From Methylobrevis pamukkalensis (GTDB lineage: Bacteria > Pseudomonadota > Alphaproteobacteria > Rhizobiales > Pleomorphomonadaceae), in contig NZ_MCRJ01000016.1 of NCBI RefSeq assembly GCF_001720135.1, positions 1 through 47,212 of the forward strand: a stretch of DNA of 47,212 bases, written 5' to 3'. A model generated the notes under the pieces. It made no database searches. It saw only the letters and a program-made list of their open reading frames with translations, and was not told where the DNA came from. Numbering within the stretch: position 1 is the stretch's first letter; every line of letters begins with the position of its first letter. The translations under genes were made by a program, and so were the position numbers. Below, piece by piece: positions 1 through 11,045 of this stretch.

Positions 1-83
1 CACCGCCCCGACGAGGAGCGCGGAGGCCGAGAAGGCGGCGAGCCCGAGGCCGAGCAGCCGCCGGGTCGGCCGCAGGCCGAGCC

Positions 84-87
<4 letters not shown>
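1..87 (-). CDS. DUF58 domain-containing protein (N-terminus only)
   Basis: Only the first 29 codons are inside the window: [19 protein letters not shown]..., a basic start followed by a hydrophobic stretch, as expected for the N-terminal membrane anchor of DUF58 proteins. Its ATG overlaps the restored stop of the MoxR gene in an ATGA arrangement, and MoxR followed by DUF58 is the standard order in this operon family. The identification rests on position as much as on sequence, since the DUF58 core lies beyond the edge. Confidence 0.6.
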
Positions 88-1039
<952 letters not shown>

Positions 1040-2342
1040 GCAGCACCTTTTCGGTCAGGGTTTCGAGGCGATCGACGATCGCGAGCAGGTCGACGGACGG
1101 CGTGCCGTCGGGGATCGCGTCCGCCGCGGACAGGGCGGCGAGTTCCGCGGCAGCGGCCGGGTCGCGCCGGGCCAGCACGCGGCCGAGTTCGCCGCTGGCG
1201 GACGAGCCGGCGCCGCGGCGGGGGCCGAGCAGGTCGGCGGCGAGCGCCTGCATGCGGTCCTGCACATGCAGGCGTACCAGCGCGGCGTCGCGGCCGGACA
1301 GGCGCAGGAGCCGGGCCCTGGCGGCAACGGAGACCGTCTTCGATGGCCGCAGCCCGTCGTCGTCCTCGGGAATTGGCGGCCCGTCACGCACCGCGGCGCG
1401 CCAGAGCACGAGCACGGCGAGGGCGAGGAAGCCGGCCCACAGCAGCGACAGCGGGAATGCAAAGAAACGGGCAAGGTCGGCCCAGCTTCGCTCGGGGGGC
1501 GTCCAGCCGTCGATCGTCCAGTTCCACGTGGTGTTGTCGACGACGATCGCACCCTCTTCGGCAAGACCGGCGACGAGGTCCGAGGCGATCTGTGCATTGT
1601 CGCCGCGGGCAAGGCCCCAGTTGTCGAGGAGATCGGGATCGGACAGGACCAGCACGTGGGCGGGACCGTCGGTCTCGTCGGCCGCCTCGTCCGGATCGAC
1701 CGGGCAGCGGCCGAGCAGCATGCCGTAGCTCGTTCCGATCAGGGGCTCGCAGCGTCCGAGACCAGCAGCTGCGGATAGGCGAGGGTGGTGACGAGCGTCC
1801 CGCCGGCGGCGTCGACCTCGAAGGCGCCGGAGTGTCCGGCGAGACCCGGGCTTCACCGGCGAGCGCCTGGGCGGCGATGCGGCTGACGGCCGCCTCGTCG
1901 ATCAGCAGGCGCGGATGGGCCTTGCCGAGTTCGGCCATGCCGGTCCGCCATTTCGGCAGCACGACCAGCGTCGGCAGGGTCAGGATCTTGGCGCGCAGCA
2001 CGAAGACGTTGATGTCGCGCCGGGTTTCGGCAAGGAGCCGCGCCTCGCGGTCCTCGGGCTCGATGAAGACCTCTTCGGCGTCGGTGTCGTGCAGCGGCAG
2101 CACGCGCAGACCCACGGTGTCGGCCGGCGGCGTGTCGCCGTCACGCATCAGCCGGGCATCCAGCCCCTCGCTGCGCAGCCAGGCGGCGAGCCCGTCGAAG
2201 CCGGTGGCGGAGCGGTCCACCGGGGTGCGGCCCGTCCAGTCGAGCAGCAGCACGGCAGCGAGCACGAGCACGACGGCGAGCGCACCGATCACGATGTCCC
2301 CGGTCGAGCCGGGGGCCTTCATCGCGGCTCTCGCGGCGGCCG

Positions 2343-3055
2343 TCATCGGGGCGCCTCGGTCGTGAGGATGGCGCCGGCGGCGACGAGACAGGCCTCAAAC
2401 GTGCTCTCCGGCAGGTCGCGGCCGGCAAAGCGCACCAGTTCCTCCGCATGGACGAGGGCGCGCAGGCGGTCGTGGTGCACCCAGGCCCCCGGCAGCGACG
2501 GAGCAGGCCCCGCGCCGTCTGGCTGCGAGCCAGCCGCATGCCGTGAACCTCGGCGGCGCGCTCCATCGCCCGCTGCAGCATGATCCGCAGCGCCGCCGGC
2601 CGGTCGGCCATGGCGCGCAGGTCGGACAACGACGTCGCGGCGTCGTCAACGGTCTGCGTCTCGGAGCGGACGGCGCGGTGCAGCCGGGCTTCGTGCGGAC
2701 CGCGGCGGAACAGGTCGCTTGCGCCGCCGAAGCGGACGAACAGCCAGAGCAGCGCGGCCACGATCGCCACCAGCACGGCAGTGGTGAGCCAGTAGGCCGC
2801 ATCGGCGGAGGGGGTGATCCGGTCGAGCGCCTCGGCCGGGGCGGGCCTGGCCTCGCCGGTCAGATCCAGCGGCGCCTCGGCGTCGAGGATCTCCACGGCG
2901 GTCTGGACGCGCGCCTTCTCGGCGACCTGCGCATAAGGAATGACAGGCGCGGCCGCCTCGTCCGCCGCCGATGCCGCGCCCGGCAGCAGCAGGATGGACA
3001 GGCCGAGGCCGACCGCGAGGCGGCGCGCCGCCAGGAGCCGGGCGATGGACGTCAT
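2343..3055 (-). CDS. DUF4129 domain-containing protein (one apparent frameshift)
   Basis: First gene of the MoxR-type operon. It starts [13 protein letters not shown] with a signal or anchor segment ([18 protein letters not shown]), then a single membrane helix ([22 protein letters not shown]) and a cytoplasmic DUF4129 domain with [17 protein letters not shown]. One base is missing near 2497; the continuation in the next frame ([27 protein letters not shown]) is well preserved to a stop that overlaps the DUF4350 start. Repaired length is about 237 residues. DUF4129 is also found at the C-terminus of transglutaminase-type proteins, but no transglutaminase domain is present here. No function is proposed. 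Confidence 0.8.
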
Positions 3056-3617
3056 GCGAACGAGATCCCTGCCGGCATCGCCATCCCCGGTGACCCGATC
3101 GGCCGGAGGTGTCCGGTCGCGCCTTCTGCCTATAGCGCGCCGCCTCGCCGGGCTGCAACCGTGGGGGTGGTCCGGCGCCGGTCGCGGTGAAGGAAATCTC
3201 GCCGGGTTCAGTGCGAGGCCCCCGCGCTGCGGAGAAAGGACCCGGGGAATATGGATGAGCATCAGGAGCAGCCTCGAAACGGGAACACGTCGCTCCGTCC
3301 GCTCCGGATACGGGATGGGTCGGACGCGGCGCCACCGGCCCACGTCCGTTCCTCGCCCGGCATCGCGCAGGCGAGGGGCGAGCCGCCGGGGAGGCGCCGC
3401 CCCGTCGTCGTCGCCGAAGGGGCTGTTTCCCCTCGCGAAATGCAATTCCTGCATGTGCGCAACGGCAGGGCCCGTTCCGGTAGAATGTGCGTACACATCC
3501 AAGACGAGGCACATGCTTCAGATGTTCTTAGTTTTTCGGCCTTAAAACAGGGTGATGTCAGGTTTTCTCGAAGTCGAGTTGTGCCTGCGTGGTTGCGCAC
3601 TCATTCAAGGTGAACCG
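3056..3617. other. Intergenic region between divergent operons
   Basis: 562 bases separate the minus-strand DUF4129 operon from the plus-strand GGDEF-EAL gene, so both promoters should lie here. The left two thirds are GC-rich with no protein I recognise in any frame. The right part (about 3485-3560) is more AT-rich and is the likelier promoter zone of the GGDEF-EAL gene. No terminator, RNA gene or mobile element was recognised. Confidence 0.4.
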
Positions 3618-5887
3618 ATGACGAAGGGAGACGTTCTGACCGCGCGCCCCCGGCGGCTGGGGTTGCGGAAGAGGGCCGAGCCGGCGCAGGCCGTGGCGGC
3701 AACGGCCGATGGCGCGCAGGCTGCGTTCCGGTCGTCGGTCAAGACCGAGTTCAAGGTCCGCGACAGTGCCGAGCAGACCCTGCACGAACGCGAGGAGCTT
3801 CTTCGCCTCGCCGTGGAGGCGACCCGTCTCGGAATCTGGGACATGGAACTGCCCTCGCACGACACCTCCTGGTCGGGACACCTGTGCGAGCTTGCCGGCC
3901 TGCCCGCGGGATCGCGCATCGACGACGAGATCTTCTACCGGCTGGTTCATCCGGACGACCGGGAGAAGGTCGACCACGAGATCCGTCGCATCGTCGAATC
4001 CTTCAGCCTGATCCCCTATGACATCACCTACCGGATTCGCCGCGCCGACACCGGCGAGGAGCGCTGGTGGCACGAGCGCAGCCAGCTGGTTGCCGACACG
4101 TCCGGCCACCCGGTGCGCCTCGTGGGCGCGATCCAGGACATCACCGACAGCAAGACCGCGGAGATCGAGCGGATCGGCAGCGAGAAGCGCTGGCGCCTTG
4201 CGCTGAAAGCCGGCCGCATGGTCGGCTGGGAGATGGCCGTCGGCGCCGACACCGTCAAATGGTCGGACAACGCCGAGGAAGTGCTCGGCAGCCGCAGCTT
4301 CGGCCTCGTCGACTTCCTCGCCCATGTCCATGACAACGACCGCAACAAGCTCGCGGGCATGCTGGCGGCGGCGCCGTCGGAGGCGAGCAACGGCATCGAG
4401 GTCCGCTTTCTTCACCCGGACGGCCGGCGGATCTGGCTGTCCGTGAGCATGCTGCTGATCGACGGCGACGGCGGTCTGCCGCGGATTGTCGGCGTGACGT
4501 CGGACATCACCCTGCGCAAGGAGGCCGAGGCCCGCCTGCGCCATGCGGCCGACCATGACGCGCTGACCGGGCTCGTCAACCGCTCCGGCTTCCAGTTCGC
4601 CCTCGACCGGGCCTTCACCGACCAGCGGATCGCGGCCGATCGCCGGTTCGCGCTGATCCTCGTCGATCTCGACCACTTCAAGGAAATCAACGACACGCTC
4701 GGCCATGACGCCGGCGACGTTCTGCTGCGCGAGATCGCCCGGCGCATCCTGTCGGTGACGGGCGGGGCAGGGACGGCCGCGCGCCTCGGCGGCGACGAAT
4801 TCGCACTCCTGATCGATGCGGAGGCCGCGGGCGGCGACGTGCCGGCCTTCACGGCGCGGCTCCATGGCGCGCTGTGCCGCAGCTTCGAGCATCGCGACAA
4901 GCTGTTCACCGTTTCCGCCAGCTTCGGCGTCGCCTGCTTCACCTGCGCCGACGCCGATCCGGGCGGCGTGTTCAAGGACGCCGACCTCGCCCTCTACGCC
5001 GCCAAGCGGAGCGGACGCTCCAAGGTGGCCGTGTTCACGCCGCAGATGCGCCAGGCGGCCGACCGGCGGTCCGCACTGCTGTCGGAGATCAAGGAGGCGC
5101 TGGTCGACCGGCGTTTCGTGCCCTTCTACCAGCCGAAGGTCGACATCGTCAGCGGCAAGGTCCTCGGCTTCGAGGCGCTGGCGCGCTGGCTGCACCCGGA
5201 GAAGGGCGTGCTGACGCCGGCCGTGTTCGGCCCGGCCTTCGAGGACTGCGATCTTGCCACCGCCATCCGCGAATCGGTGTTCTCTGCGCTGATCGAGGAC
5301 ATGTCGGCATGGCTGGTGCGCGGGCTGGTGCCCGGCCGGATCTCGCTCAATCTCTCGTCCTTCGATTTCGCCGAACCGTCGCTGGCCGACGACATCATCG
5401 AGCGCCTTGCCGCGGCGGGCGTTCCTGCATCGCTGATCGAGATCGAGGTCACGGAAACCGTGCTGCTCGACAGTGCCGCCCGCAGTGTGGGGCCGATCCT
5501 CGAGACGCTCAGCGCGGCCGGCATGAAGATCTCGCTGGACGATTTCGGCACCGGCTACGGCTCGCTGACCCACCTCAAGCGGTTCCCGGTCAACGAGCTC
5601 AAGATCGACCGCAGCTTCGTCCATCACCTCGAGGAAGACGCCGGCGATTCGGCGATCGTCACGGCGGTGATCAACCTGGCCGCAGTCTCGGCCTCGACGT
5701 GATCGCCGAGGGTGTGGAGACGGCCGGGCAGGTCGCCAAGCTCCGGGCGCTCGGCTGCCGCTACGGCCAGGGCTATTTCTTCGCCAAGCCCATGGCCGGC
5801 AGCCGCGTTCCGTGGTTCCTCGACCACGCGGGCGAATGGCTCGCCCGGATGAAGCCGGCCGACAAGCGCGATCCGCGCCGGGCCTGA
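3618..5887 (+). CDS. PAS-PAS-GGDEF-EAL bifunctional c-di-GMP signalling protein (one apparent frameshift)
   Basis: About 756 residues after repair. Two PAS folds (about residues 55-180 and 190-300, each ending in a PAC-like D-I-T motif) precede a GGDEF domain with an intact GGDEF motif (residue 391). No RxxD inhibitory site is seen just before it. An EAL domain follows with intact EAL (Glu about 519), the EVTET, DDFGTGYGSL and KIDRSFV motifs, and after the frameshift IAEGVET. Both cyclase and phosphodiesterase residues are therefore present. No membrane segment is seen, so it is probably a cytosolic redox, oxygen or ligand sensor. One G is missing near 5679 (INLA should read INLGRSLGLDV). The start at 3618 is preferred because AAGGTGA lies five bases upstream; an in-frame ATG at 3552 has a poorer site. 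Confidence 0.9.
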
Positions 5888-5953
5888 CGCGAGTGTCGAA
5901 CCAGCGCGCCCGCCGGGCGCGGCGCGACGTGTGACGGACCTTGGAAGACGACG

Positions 5954-6270
5954 ATGGACCCCTTCGAGACGTTCCTGCGCCGCCATGCGGCCTGGTCGGA
6001 GGCGACCTTCGGCGCTGGCCGCCAGACCGCCAGCCTGACCCGGCACATTGAGCTCGAGATCGAGGAGGTTCGCCAGCGCCCGGCGACCTCGCCGAATGGA
6101 TCGACGTGATCACGCTCGCCATCGACGGCTATCTGCGCCACGGCGGGTCGCCGGAGACGCTGCTCAAGGATCTTTGCGCCAAGCAGGCAATCAATCTCGC
6201 CCGCGACTGGCCGCCGCCCGGCGAGGCGGATGCGCCGGTGCAGCACGACCGCAGCGGCGAGCCGACCTGA
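5954..6270 (+). CDS. Small MazG-like nucleotide pyrophosphohydrolase, DUF550/MazZ type (one apparent frameshift)
   Basis: About 105 residues after repair. The order of acidic residues matches all-alpha NTP pyrophosphohydrolases: ExxE in HIELEIEEV followed by ExxD in DLAEWIDVITLAIDG, then the family tail AKQAINLARDWP. This resembles the DUF550 family, whose phage member MazZ hydrolyses dATP/dGTP. One base is missing near 6081, between RQRP and GDLAEW; without repair the frame ends after 51 residues. It starts 66 bases after the GGDEF-EAL gene on the same strand and may be co-transcribed. A role in clearing purine nucleotides is possible, but the substrate cannot be read from the sequence. Confidence 0.7.
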
Positions 6271-6382
6271 CCTCAGCGCCCGCCGCGCGCCCTCCGGCAT
6301 CTCCACATTCCGGCGCCGGCAGGCTGACGCGACCGGTGCGCCGCGCGCCGCCGCAAGAGACGGCGCTGTCTCCATCAAGCAG

Positions 6383-6393
6383 CCCCCCCCCCA
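6383..6393 (+). repeat. C11 homopolymer upstream of the RTX gene
   Basis: A run of eleven C lies in the gap between the pyrophosphohydrolase and the RTX gene, about 160 bases before the chosen RTX start. A second C11 run lies at 39538-39548. Such tracts can slip in replication or in sequencing; the exact length should be treated as uncertain. Confidence 0.8.
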
Positions 6394-6551
6394 CGGCCTG
6401 ATGCCGCCGACGGCTGCGAATTCGGCAGGATTCGGATAGCCGCGGCGCTCCCGGGAGTGCCCGTCATCTCGCCCCGCTCCATAAGCGCGCCATCCCGGGC
6501 ATGACCCGGACATTCGATGGAAGCGAAGGCGCAGGGCGCGAGGAGGGCATG

Positions 6552-9500
6552 ATGGCGGGCCTCATGGGGAGCGCAGGTAACGATACGATTCTGATGACGG
6601 GAGGGACCGACGTCGTCACCGCTCTTGCGGGCGAGGACACGATCCGGGCGGGGAACTTCCTCACCGCCGGCGACAAGATCGACGGCGGCGACGACACCGA
6701 CGTGCTGGTCCTGGACGGCGACTATCTGCAGCCGGTTGTCTTCAAGTCCCAGACGATGCGGTCGGTCGAATTCCTCCACCTGACCGCCGGCCACGACTAC
6801 TCGCTCAAGACCCACGACGGCAACGTCGCGGCCGGACAGCAGCTGACCATCGAGGTGATCGGCGGCTCGGCCGGCCGGCTCGTCTTCGACGGCTCGGCGG
6901 AGAAGGATGGCCATTTCGGCGTCCGCGGCATGAGCGGCAACGACATGCTCAAGGGCGGGAACGGCGACGACGTCTTCTGGGTCTGGCAGGGTGGCGTCGA
7001 CACCGTCATCGGCGGCGACGGCGACGACACGGCCATCTTCAACGATGGCTACACCACGGCCGACACCTTTTTCGGCGGGGCGGGCTACGACACGCTGGTC
7101 GTCGGCGCGGGAACCGATGCCGAGATCACGTTCGACCCGGCGACCCTGACCGGCGTCGAGGAAATCCGCATCGAGAGCAAGGATGGCGGTTCGACGGTCC
7201 TGACCACGGTCGACGCCATCGTCGCGGCCGGGGAGACGCTCAAGGTCGGCGTCATGGGCGGCGTCAGCTCGATCAACCAGGGACTGGCCTTCAATGGCAG
7301 CGGCGAGACCGACGGTCATTTCGACATCACGGGCGGCACGGGCGATGACGTGCTGATCGGCGGCGCCGCGGACGACGTCTTCCGGATGCACAGGGGCGGT
7401 GACGACATCGTGGTGGCCGGCGCCGGCGACGACAGGGTCGAGTTCACCAAGCACTACAATGGCAACGACATCGTGGATGGGGGCTTCGGTGTCGATGCCC
7501 TGCATATCGGCGGCCTCTCGACACCTGTCACGCTGTCCGGCACCACCGTGCAGAACATCGAACACCTCTACATCACGTCCTCGCTGTCCTCGGTGGTGAA
7601 TGTCACGGATTCGCTCGTCGGGTCGGGAGAGACCCTCCACATCTCGTCCGGCTACATGACCGGCGGAACGACCTTCGTGCTGGATGCGTCCGCCGAGACC
7701 GACGGCACCTTCGGCATCATGGATCACAACGGAACGGACATCATCCTCGGCGGCGGCGGCCGGGAGGATGTCGATCTGCGCGGTGGCGGTACCGACCGGA
7801 TCTACAGCGGTGGCGGCGACGACCTGATCCGCGGCGCCGGCACGATCGACCTCGAGGACATCATCGATGGTGGCTCGGGGCGCGACAGCCTCGATCTCAA
7901 TGGGGACTACGAGATCACGCTGAAGTCGTCCACCATCCGCAATGTCGAGGAACTCGGCCTCGGGGCGGGCCATGACTATCGGATCCACCTGCACAAGGAC
8001 ACGATCGCCGACGGGCAGACGATGACCGTCAATGGATACTGGCTGGATGACGGAGACGTGCTTCTGGTGGACGATTCCTCCGGCGGCGCCGGGACGCTCG
8101 AGGTGCGCGCAGGTGCCGCGTTCCGCAACAGCGGCAGCGCCGTGCGTGCCGGCTCCGGCACCAGCGACAGCCTCCATCTCGACGGGGACTATTCCGAAAC
8201 GCTGGTCCTCGGACCGGGCAAGCTCGCGGGCGTCGAGATGCTGGGTCTCGGGGCCGGCTTCTCCTACAACCTCGTCGCGCAGGACAGCACGGTTGCGGCT
8301 GGCCAGACGATGGAGGTGCGAGGCTACTGGCTCGGTGCCGGCGACAGGCTGACCTTCGACGGCAGCGCCGAGACCGACGGTTCGTTCGTGATGTCCGGCG
8401 GCAAGGGCAACGACGTGATGAAGGGCGGCAGCGGCAACGACACCCTTCGCATCTATGCCGGAGGCGATGACCGGGCGCATGGTGGTGGTGGCGACGACAG
8501 CTTCGATGTCGGGCAGGCGCTCGGACCGAAGGACAGGATCAACGGCGGCACGGGCAACGACACGCTGGAGATCGATGCCGACATGGCGATCACCCTCGGC
8601 GGAGCCGTGGTGAAGGACATCGAGAAGATCAGGCTCGGCGACGGCCACGACTATGTGCTGACGGTCACCGATGCGCTGCTGGATGCCGGAGAGACGCTGA
8701 CCATCGATGCCTGGCATCTTGGTGCCGGCGACACGGTCATCCTCGACGGCAAGGCCGAGACGAACGGCAGCTTCGACATCGAGACCGGCGAAGGAGACGA
8801 TTCACTCCTCGGGGGAGGTGGCAATGACATCTTCGAAGCTGGCGGTGGCAAGGACGTGCTCGACGGACGGGCGGGCGACGACGTTCTCGACGGCGGGGTC
8901 GGAAACGACACGCTGAGCGGCGGGTCAGATGATGACGTGCTCGATGGCGGGCTGGGAACCGACAAGCTTGGCGGTGGCGCGGGCAACGACGTCCTCAAGG
9001 GCGGCAGCGGCGGCGACGTGCTTGACGGCGGGGAGGACCGGGACCTCGTCAGCTACGAGGGATCTGCAGCGGCGGTTATCGTGTCATTGGCCGCTGGCAC
9101 GGCGAGCGGCGGCGATGCGGACGGGGACGTGCTGACCGGCGTCGAGAATCTCATGGGCAGCAACTACTCGGACACCTTCATCGGCGACGGGGGCGTGAAC
9201 TGGCTGGAAGGCGCCTGGGGCGACGATTTCCTGGCTGGCGGGGCCGGTGCGGATGTGCTGCGGGGCGGGGTTGGCACCGACACGGCGGACTACAGTGGCT
9301 CCGGTGCAGGCGTCTTCGTCAGCCTTGCGGCCGGCATGGGAGCCTGGGGCGACGCGGCCGGTGACACGCTCTCCCAGATCGAGAACGTCATCGGGTCGAA
9401 CGTTGCCGACACGATCCACGGCAACAGTGCGCGCAACGTCCTCACGGGCAAAGGCGGGAAGGACACCCTGTCGGGCCTTGATGACGGCGACCTGCTTGAC

Positions 9501-9761
9501 GGCGGCTCAGGAAACGATGTCCTGATCGGCGGTTCCGGCGGCGACACCTTCATCTTCAAGGGCACGAACTGGGGCGTGGATTCGATCGTCGATTTCGTGA
9601 AGGGCGACTTCGACAAGATCGATCTCAGCGACCATGACTACCTGTTCCGGGATCTGGGAATCTCCTATGCCGACGGGGATGCGACCATCGTCACCAGCCA
9701 TGGCACGATCGTTCTGGAGGGCGTCTCAAGCGGCCTTACGGCAGGAGAATTCCTGCTTTAA
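6552..9761 (+). CDS. Large RTX-type calcium-binding protein with six internal repeat modules
   Basis: A 1069-residue acidic glycine- and aspartate-rich protein, predicted secreted by a type I system. The first 700 or so residues hold six copies of a ~130-residue module: an IRNVEELGLGAGHDY-like beta strand, then VAAGQTM-V-GYWLGAGD, then FDGSAETDGSF, then an RTX nonamer. The AETDG-type motif is encoded near 6897, 7302, 7692, 8367 and 8754; the fourth module (about 8030) has lost it. The C-terminal third has consecutive GGxGxDxLx nonapeptides (about 8800-9550), two longer DYSGSGAGVFVSLAAG-type repeats, and a terminal IVDFVKGDFDKIDLSD segment typical of T1SS substrates. There is no N-terminal signal peptide and no catalytic domain was recognised. 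Tandem ATG codons follow AGGAGGGC; the second (6552) has better spacing, and an upstream in-frame ATG at 6501 is less likely. No T1SS genes are nearby. Confidence 0.88.
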   Translation: MAGLMGSAGNDTILMTGGTDVVTALAGEDTIRAGNFLTAGDKIDGGDDTDVLVLDGDYLQPVVFKSQTMRSVEFLHLTAGHDYSLKTHDGNVAAGQQLTIEVIGGSAGRLVFDGSAEKDGHFGVRGMSGNDMLKGGNGDDVFWVWQGGVDTVIGGDGDDTAIFNDGYTTADTFFGGAGYDTLVVGAGTDAEITFDPATLTGVEEIRIESKDGGSTVLTTVDAIVAAGETLKVGVMGGVSSINQGLAFNGSGETDGHFDITGGTGDDVLIGGAADDVFRMHRGGDDIVVAGAGDDRVEFTKHYNGNDIVDGGFGVDALHIGGLSTPVTLSGTTVQNIEHLYITSSLSSVVNVTDSLVGSGETLHISSGYMTGGTTFVLDASAETDGTFGIMDHNGTDIILGGGGREDVDLRGGGTDRIYSGGGDDLIRGAGTIDLEDIIDGGSGRDSLDLNGDYEITLKSSTIRNVEELGLGAGHDYRIHLHKDTIADGQTMTVNGYWLDDGDVLLVDDSSGGAGTLEVRAGAAFRNSGSAVRAGSGTSDSLHLDGDYSETLVLGPGKLAGVEMLGLGAGFSYNLVAQDSTVAAGQTMEVRGYWLGAGDRLTFDGSAETDGSFVMSGGKGNDVMKGGSGNDTLRIYAGGDDRAHGGGGDDSFDVGQALGPKDRINGGTGNDTLEIDADMAITLGGAVVKDIEKIRLGDGHDYVLTVTDALLDAGETLTIDAWHLGAGDTVILDGKAETNGSFDIETGEGDDSLLGGGGNDIFEAGGGKDVLDGRAGDDVLDGGVGNDTLSGGSDDDVLDGGLGTDKLGGGAGNDVLKGGSGGDVLDGGEDRDLVSYEGSAAAVIVSLAAGTASGGDADGDVLTGVENLMGSNYSDTFIGDGGVNWLEGAWGDDFLAGGAGADVLRGGVGTDTADYSGSGAGVFVSLAAGMGAWGDAAGDTLSQIENVIGSNVADTIHGNSARNVLTGKGGKDTLSGLDDGDLLDGGSGNDVLIGGSGGDTFIFKGTNWGVDSIVDFVKGDFDKIDLSDHDYLFRDLGISYADGDATIVTSHGTIVLEGVSSGLTAGEFLL

Positions 9762-10864
9762 GGCTGAGAGCCGGCGCGGCGCAGGGTTTCCATCGGCGTT
9801 TCTCCGAAACGCTGCCGGTAGTCCTGGCCGAAGTGCCCGAGATGGCCGAAGCCCCATTTCAGCGCCACGGCGGTGACCGAGACCCGTCCCGGTTCCGCGG
9901 TGAGAAGGTCCTCGCGCACGTGCTGGAGGCGGATCGACTTCAGCATGGCGAGGGGGCTGGTGCCCCGGAACTCCTGGAAGCCGCGGTGGAGTGCCCGCAC
10001 GCTGATGCCGGCGGCGCCGGCAATGTCGCCGATCATCAGGGGCTCGGCGGCATGGGCGCGCATGTAGTCCTCTGCGCGGCGCACGTAGAAGGGGGAGACG
10101 GTCGTGACCGGCCGTCCGAAAAGCGCCTCGCTGTAGTTGTTCGGCTGCAGGGAGATCAGCGCGTTCATCAGCATCTGCTCGCAGGAGGCCATGGCGAGCG
10201 GCGAGCGGAACAGCAGCGATGTGCCGCTCACCGCCTCGTCGCGCAGATACTTCAGCAACCTCAGCCAGCGTAGTCCCCCCTCGCTCGCGAGGGGAAACGC
10301 GAGGGAGAAAGCCAGACGGCGGTCGAGCCCTCCGCCGCGCTCGTCGAGGAGCTGCTCGCATTGCCGCTCGAGCCTGTCCGCCGGCAACCTCAGGACGAGA
10401 AGGTCGAAATCGGCGGAAAACCGGAAGTCCAGCGGCACATCCGGACGGATGATCGTCGCCATGCCGGGATGGGAATCGACGGTCTCCCGGCCGTTGCGAA
10501 TGCTGGCCTGGCCCGAAAGCGGGACCTGTACCAGGAAATTCGGGCCGCAGGTCTCGGCCCTGATCGACATCCTCGCGCCGTAGCTGATCTGGATCAGCCC
10601 CAGGTTCCCCAGCGACGCCTCCGCCTTCGATGCGGAAATGCGGCGCGTGCCGGGTTCCGGGCGGGCCACGTGATGGGAAATGGCACGCGACATCTCCGCG
10701 TGTATGCGGTCCATGTCGTCTGTGCTCAGCCGGTCTTGGCGGTCGGGCGGCAGGGTCAGGTGAAGATCGCCGGCGAGCAGCGATTGTGGCGGCGCAGGCG
10801 CGTCACCCGGTCCGCGCGAGGACTCCGAGGTGTCGGAACGCCACTCTGCCGCGCCTTCCCTCAT
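9758..10864 (-). CDS. AraC-family transcriptional regulator (AraC_binding_2-like sensor)
   Basis: A 368-residue regulator with an N-terminal sensor region (about residues 60-230, with GPNFLVQVPLSGQASIRNG as in AraC_binding_2/FeaR-like proteins) and a C-terminal AraC double helix-turn-helix (about 260-365). The latter includes IAGAAGISVRALHRGFQEFRG and ALKWGFGHLGHFGQDYRQRFGETP. The start is supported by GAGGGACG upstream. It runs convergently into the RTX gene, and the two TAA stops share the palindrome TTAA at 9758-9761. The target is unknown; the neighbouring RTX gene or the methylated-amine genes are candidates by position only. Confidence 0.92.
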   Translation of the reverse strand: MREGAAEWRSDTSESSRGPGDAPAPPQSLLAGDLHLTLPPDRQDRLSTDDMDRIHAEMSRAISHHVARPEPGTRRISASKAEASLGNLGLIQISYGARMSIRAETCGPNFLVQVPLSGQASIRNGRETVDSHPGMATIIRPDVPLDFRFSADFDLLVLRLPADRLERQCEQLLDERGGGLDRRLAFSLAFPLASEGGLRWLRLLKYLRDEAVSGTSLLFRSPLAMASCEQMLMNALISLQPNNYSEALFGRPVTTVSPFYVRRAEDYMRAHAAEPLMIGDIAGAAGISVRALHRGFQEFRGTSPLAMLKSIRLQHVREDLLTAEPGRVSVTAVALKWGFGHLGHFGQDYRQRFGETPMETLRRAGSQP

Positions 10865-11045
10865 CGCAACGTCCCTCGTCCGGATTTTCAGCCCGGCGGA
10901 AAAGTCTGAATACGACCGTGTCCCTTGTCCAGCGGAATGTCACGTCGACACTTCAGGATTTCCGGAATGCAGAACGGCGTTCGTGGAAGCAGCTTCCAAA
11001 GGTTCCATGCGTCGAGGCGGCTCGCTGACCATGGGGCAACGGCCG

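Noticed and set aside
3558-6122. An 854-codon open frame on the minus strand
   Set aside because: It is a shadow of the GGDEF-EAL gene, whose motifs are unambiguous on the plus strand.
6552-9761. The RTX tandem repeats as a DNA satellite or mobile repeat
   Set aside because: The periodicity is in protein modules and RTX nonapeptides; the DNA copies have diverged at synonymous and other sites.
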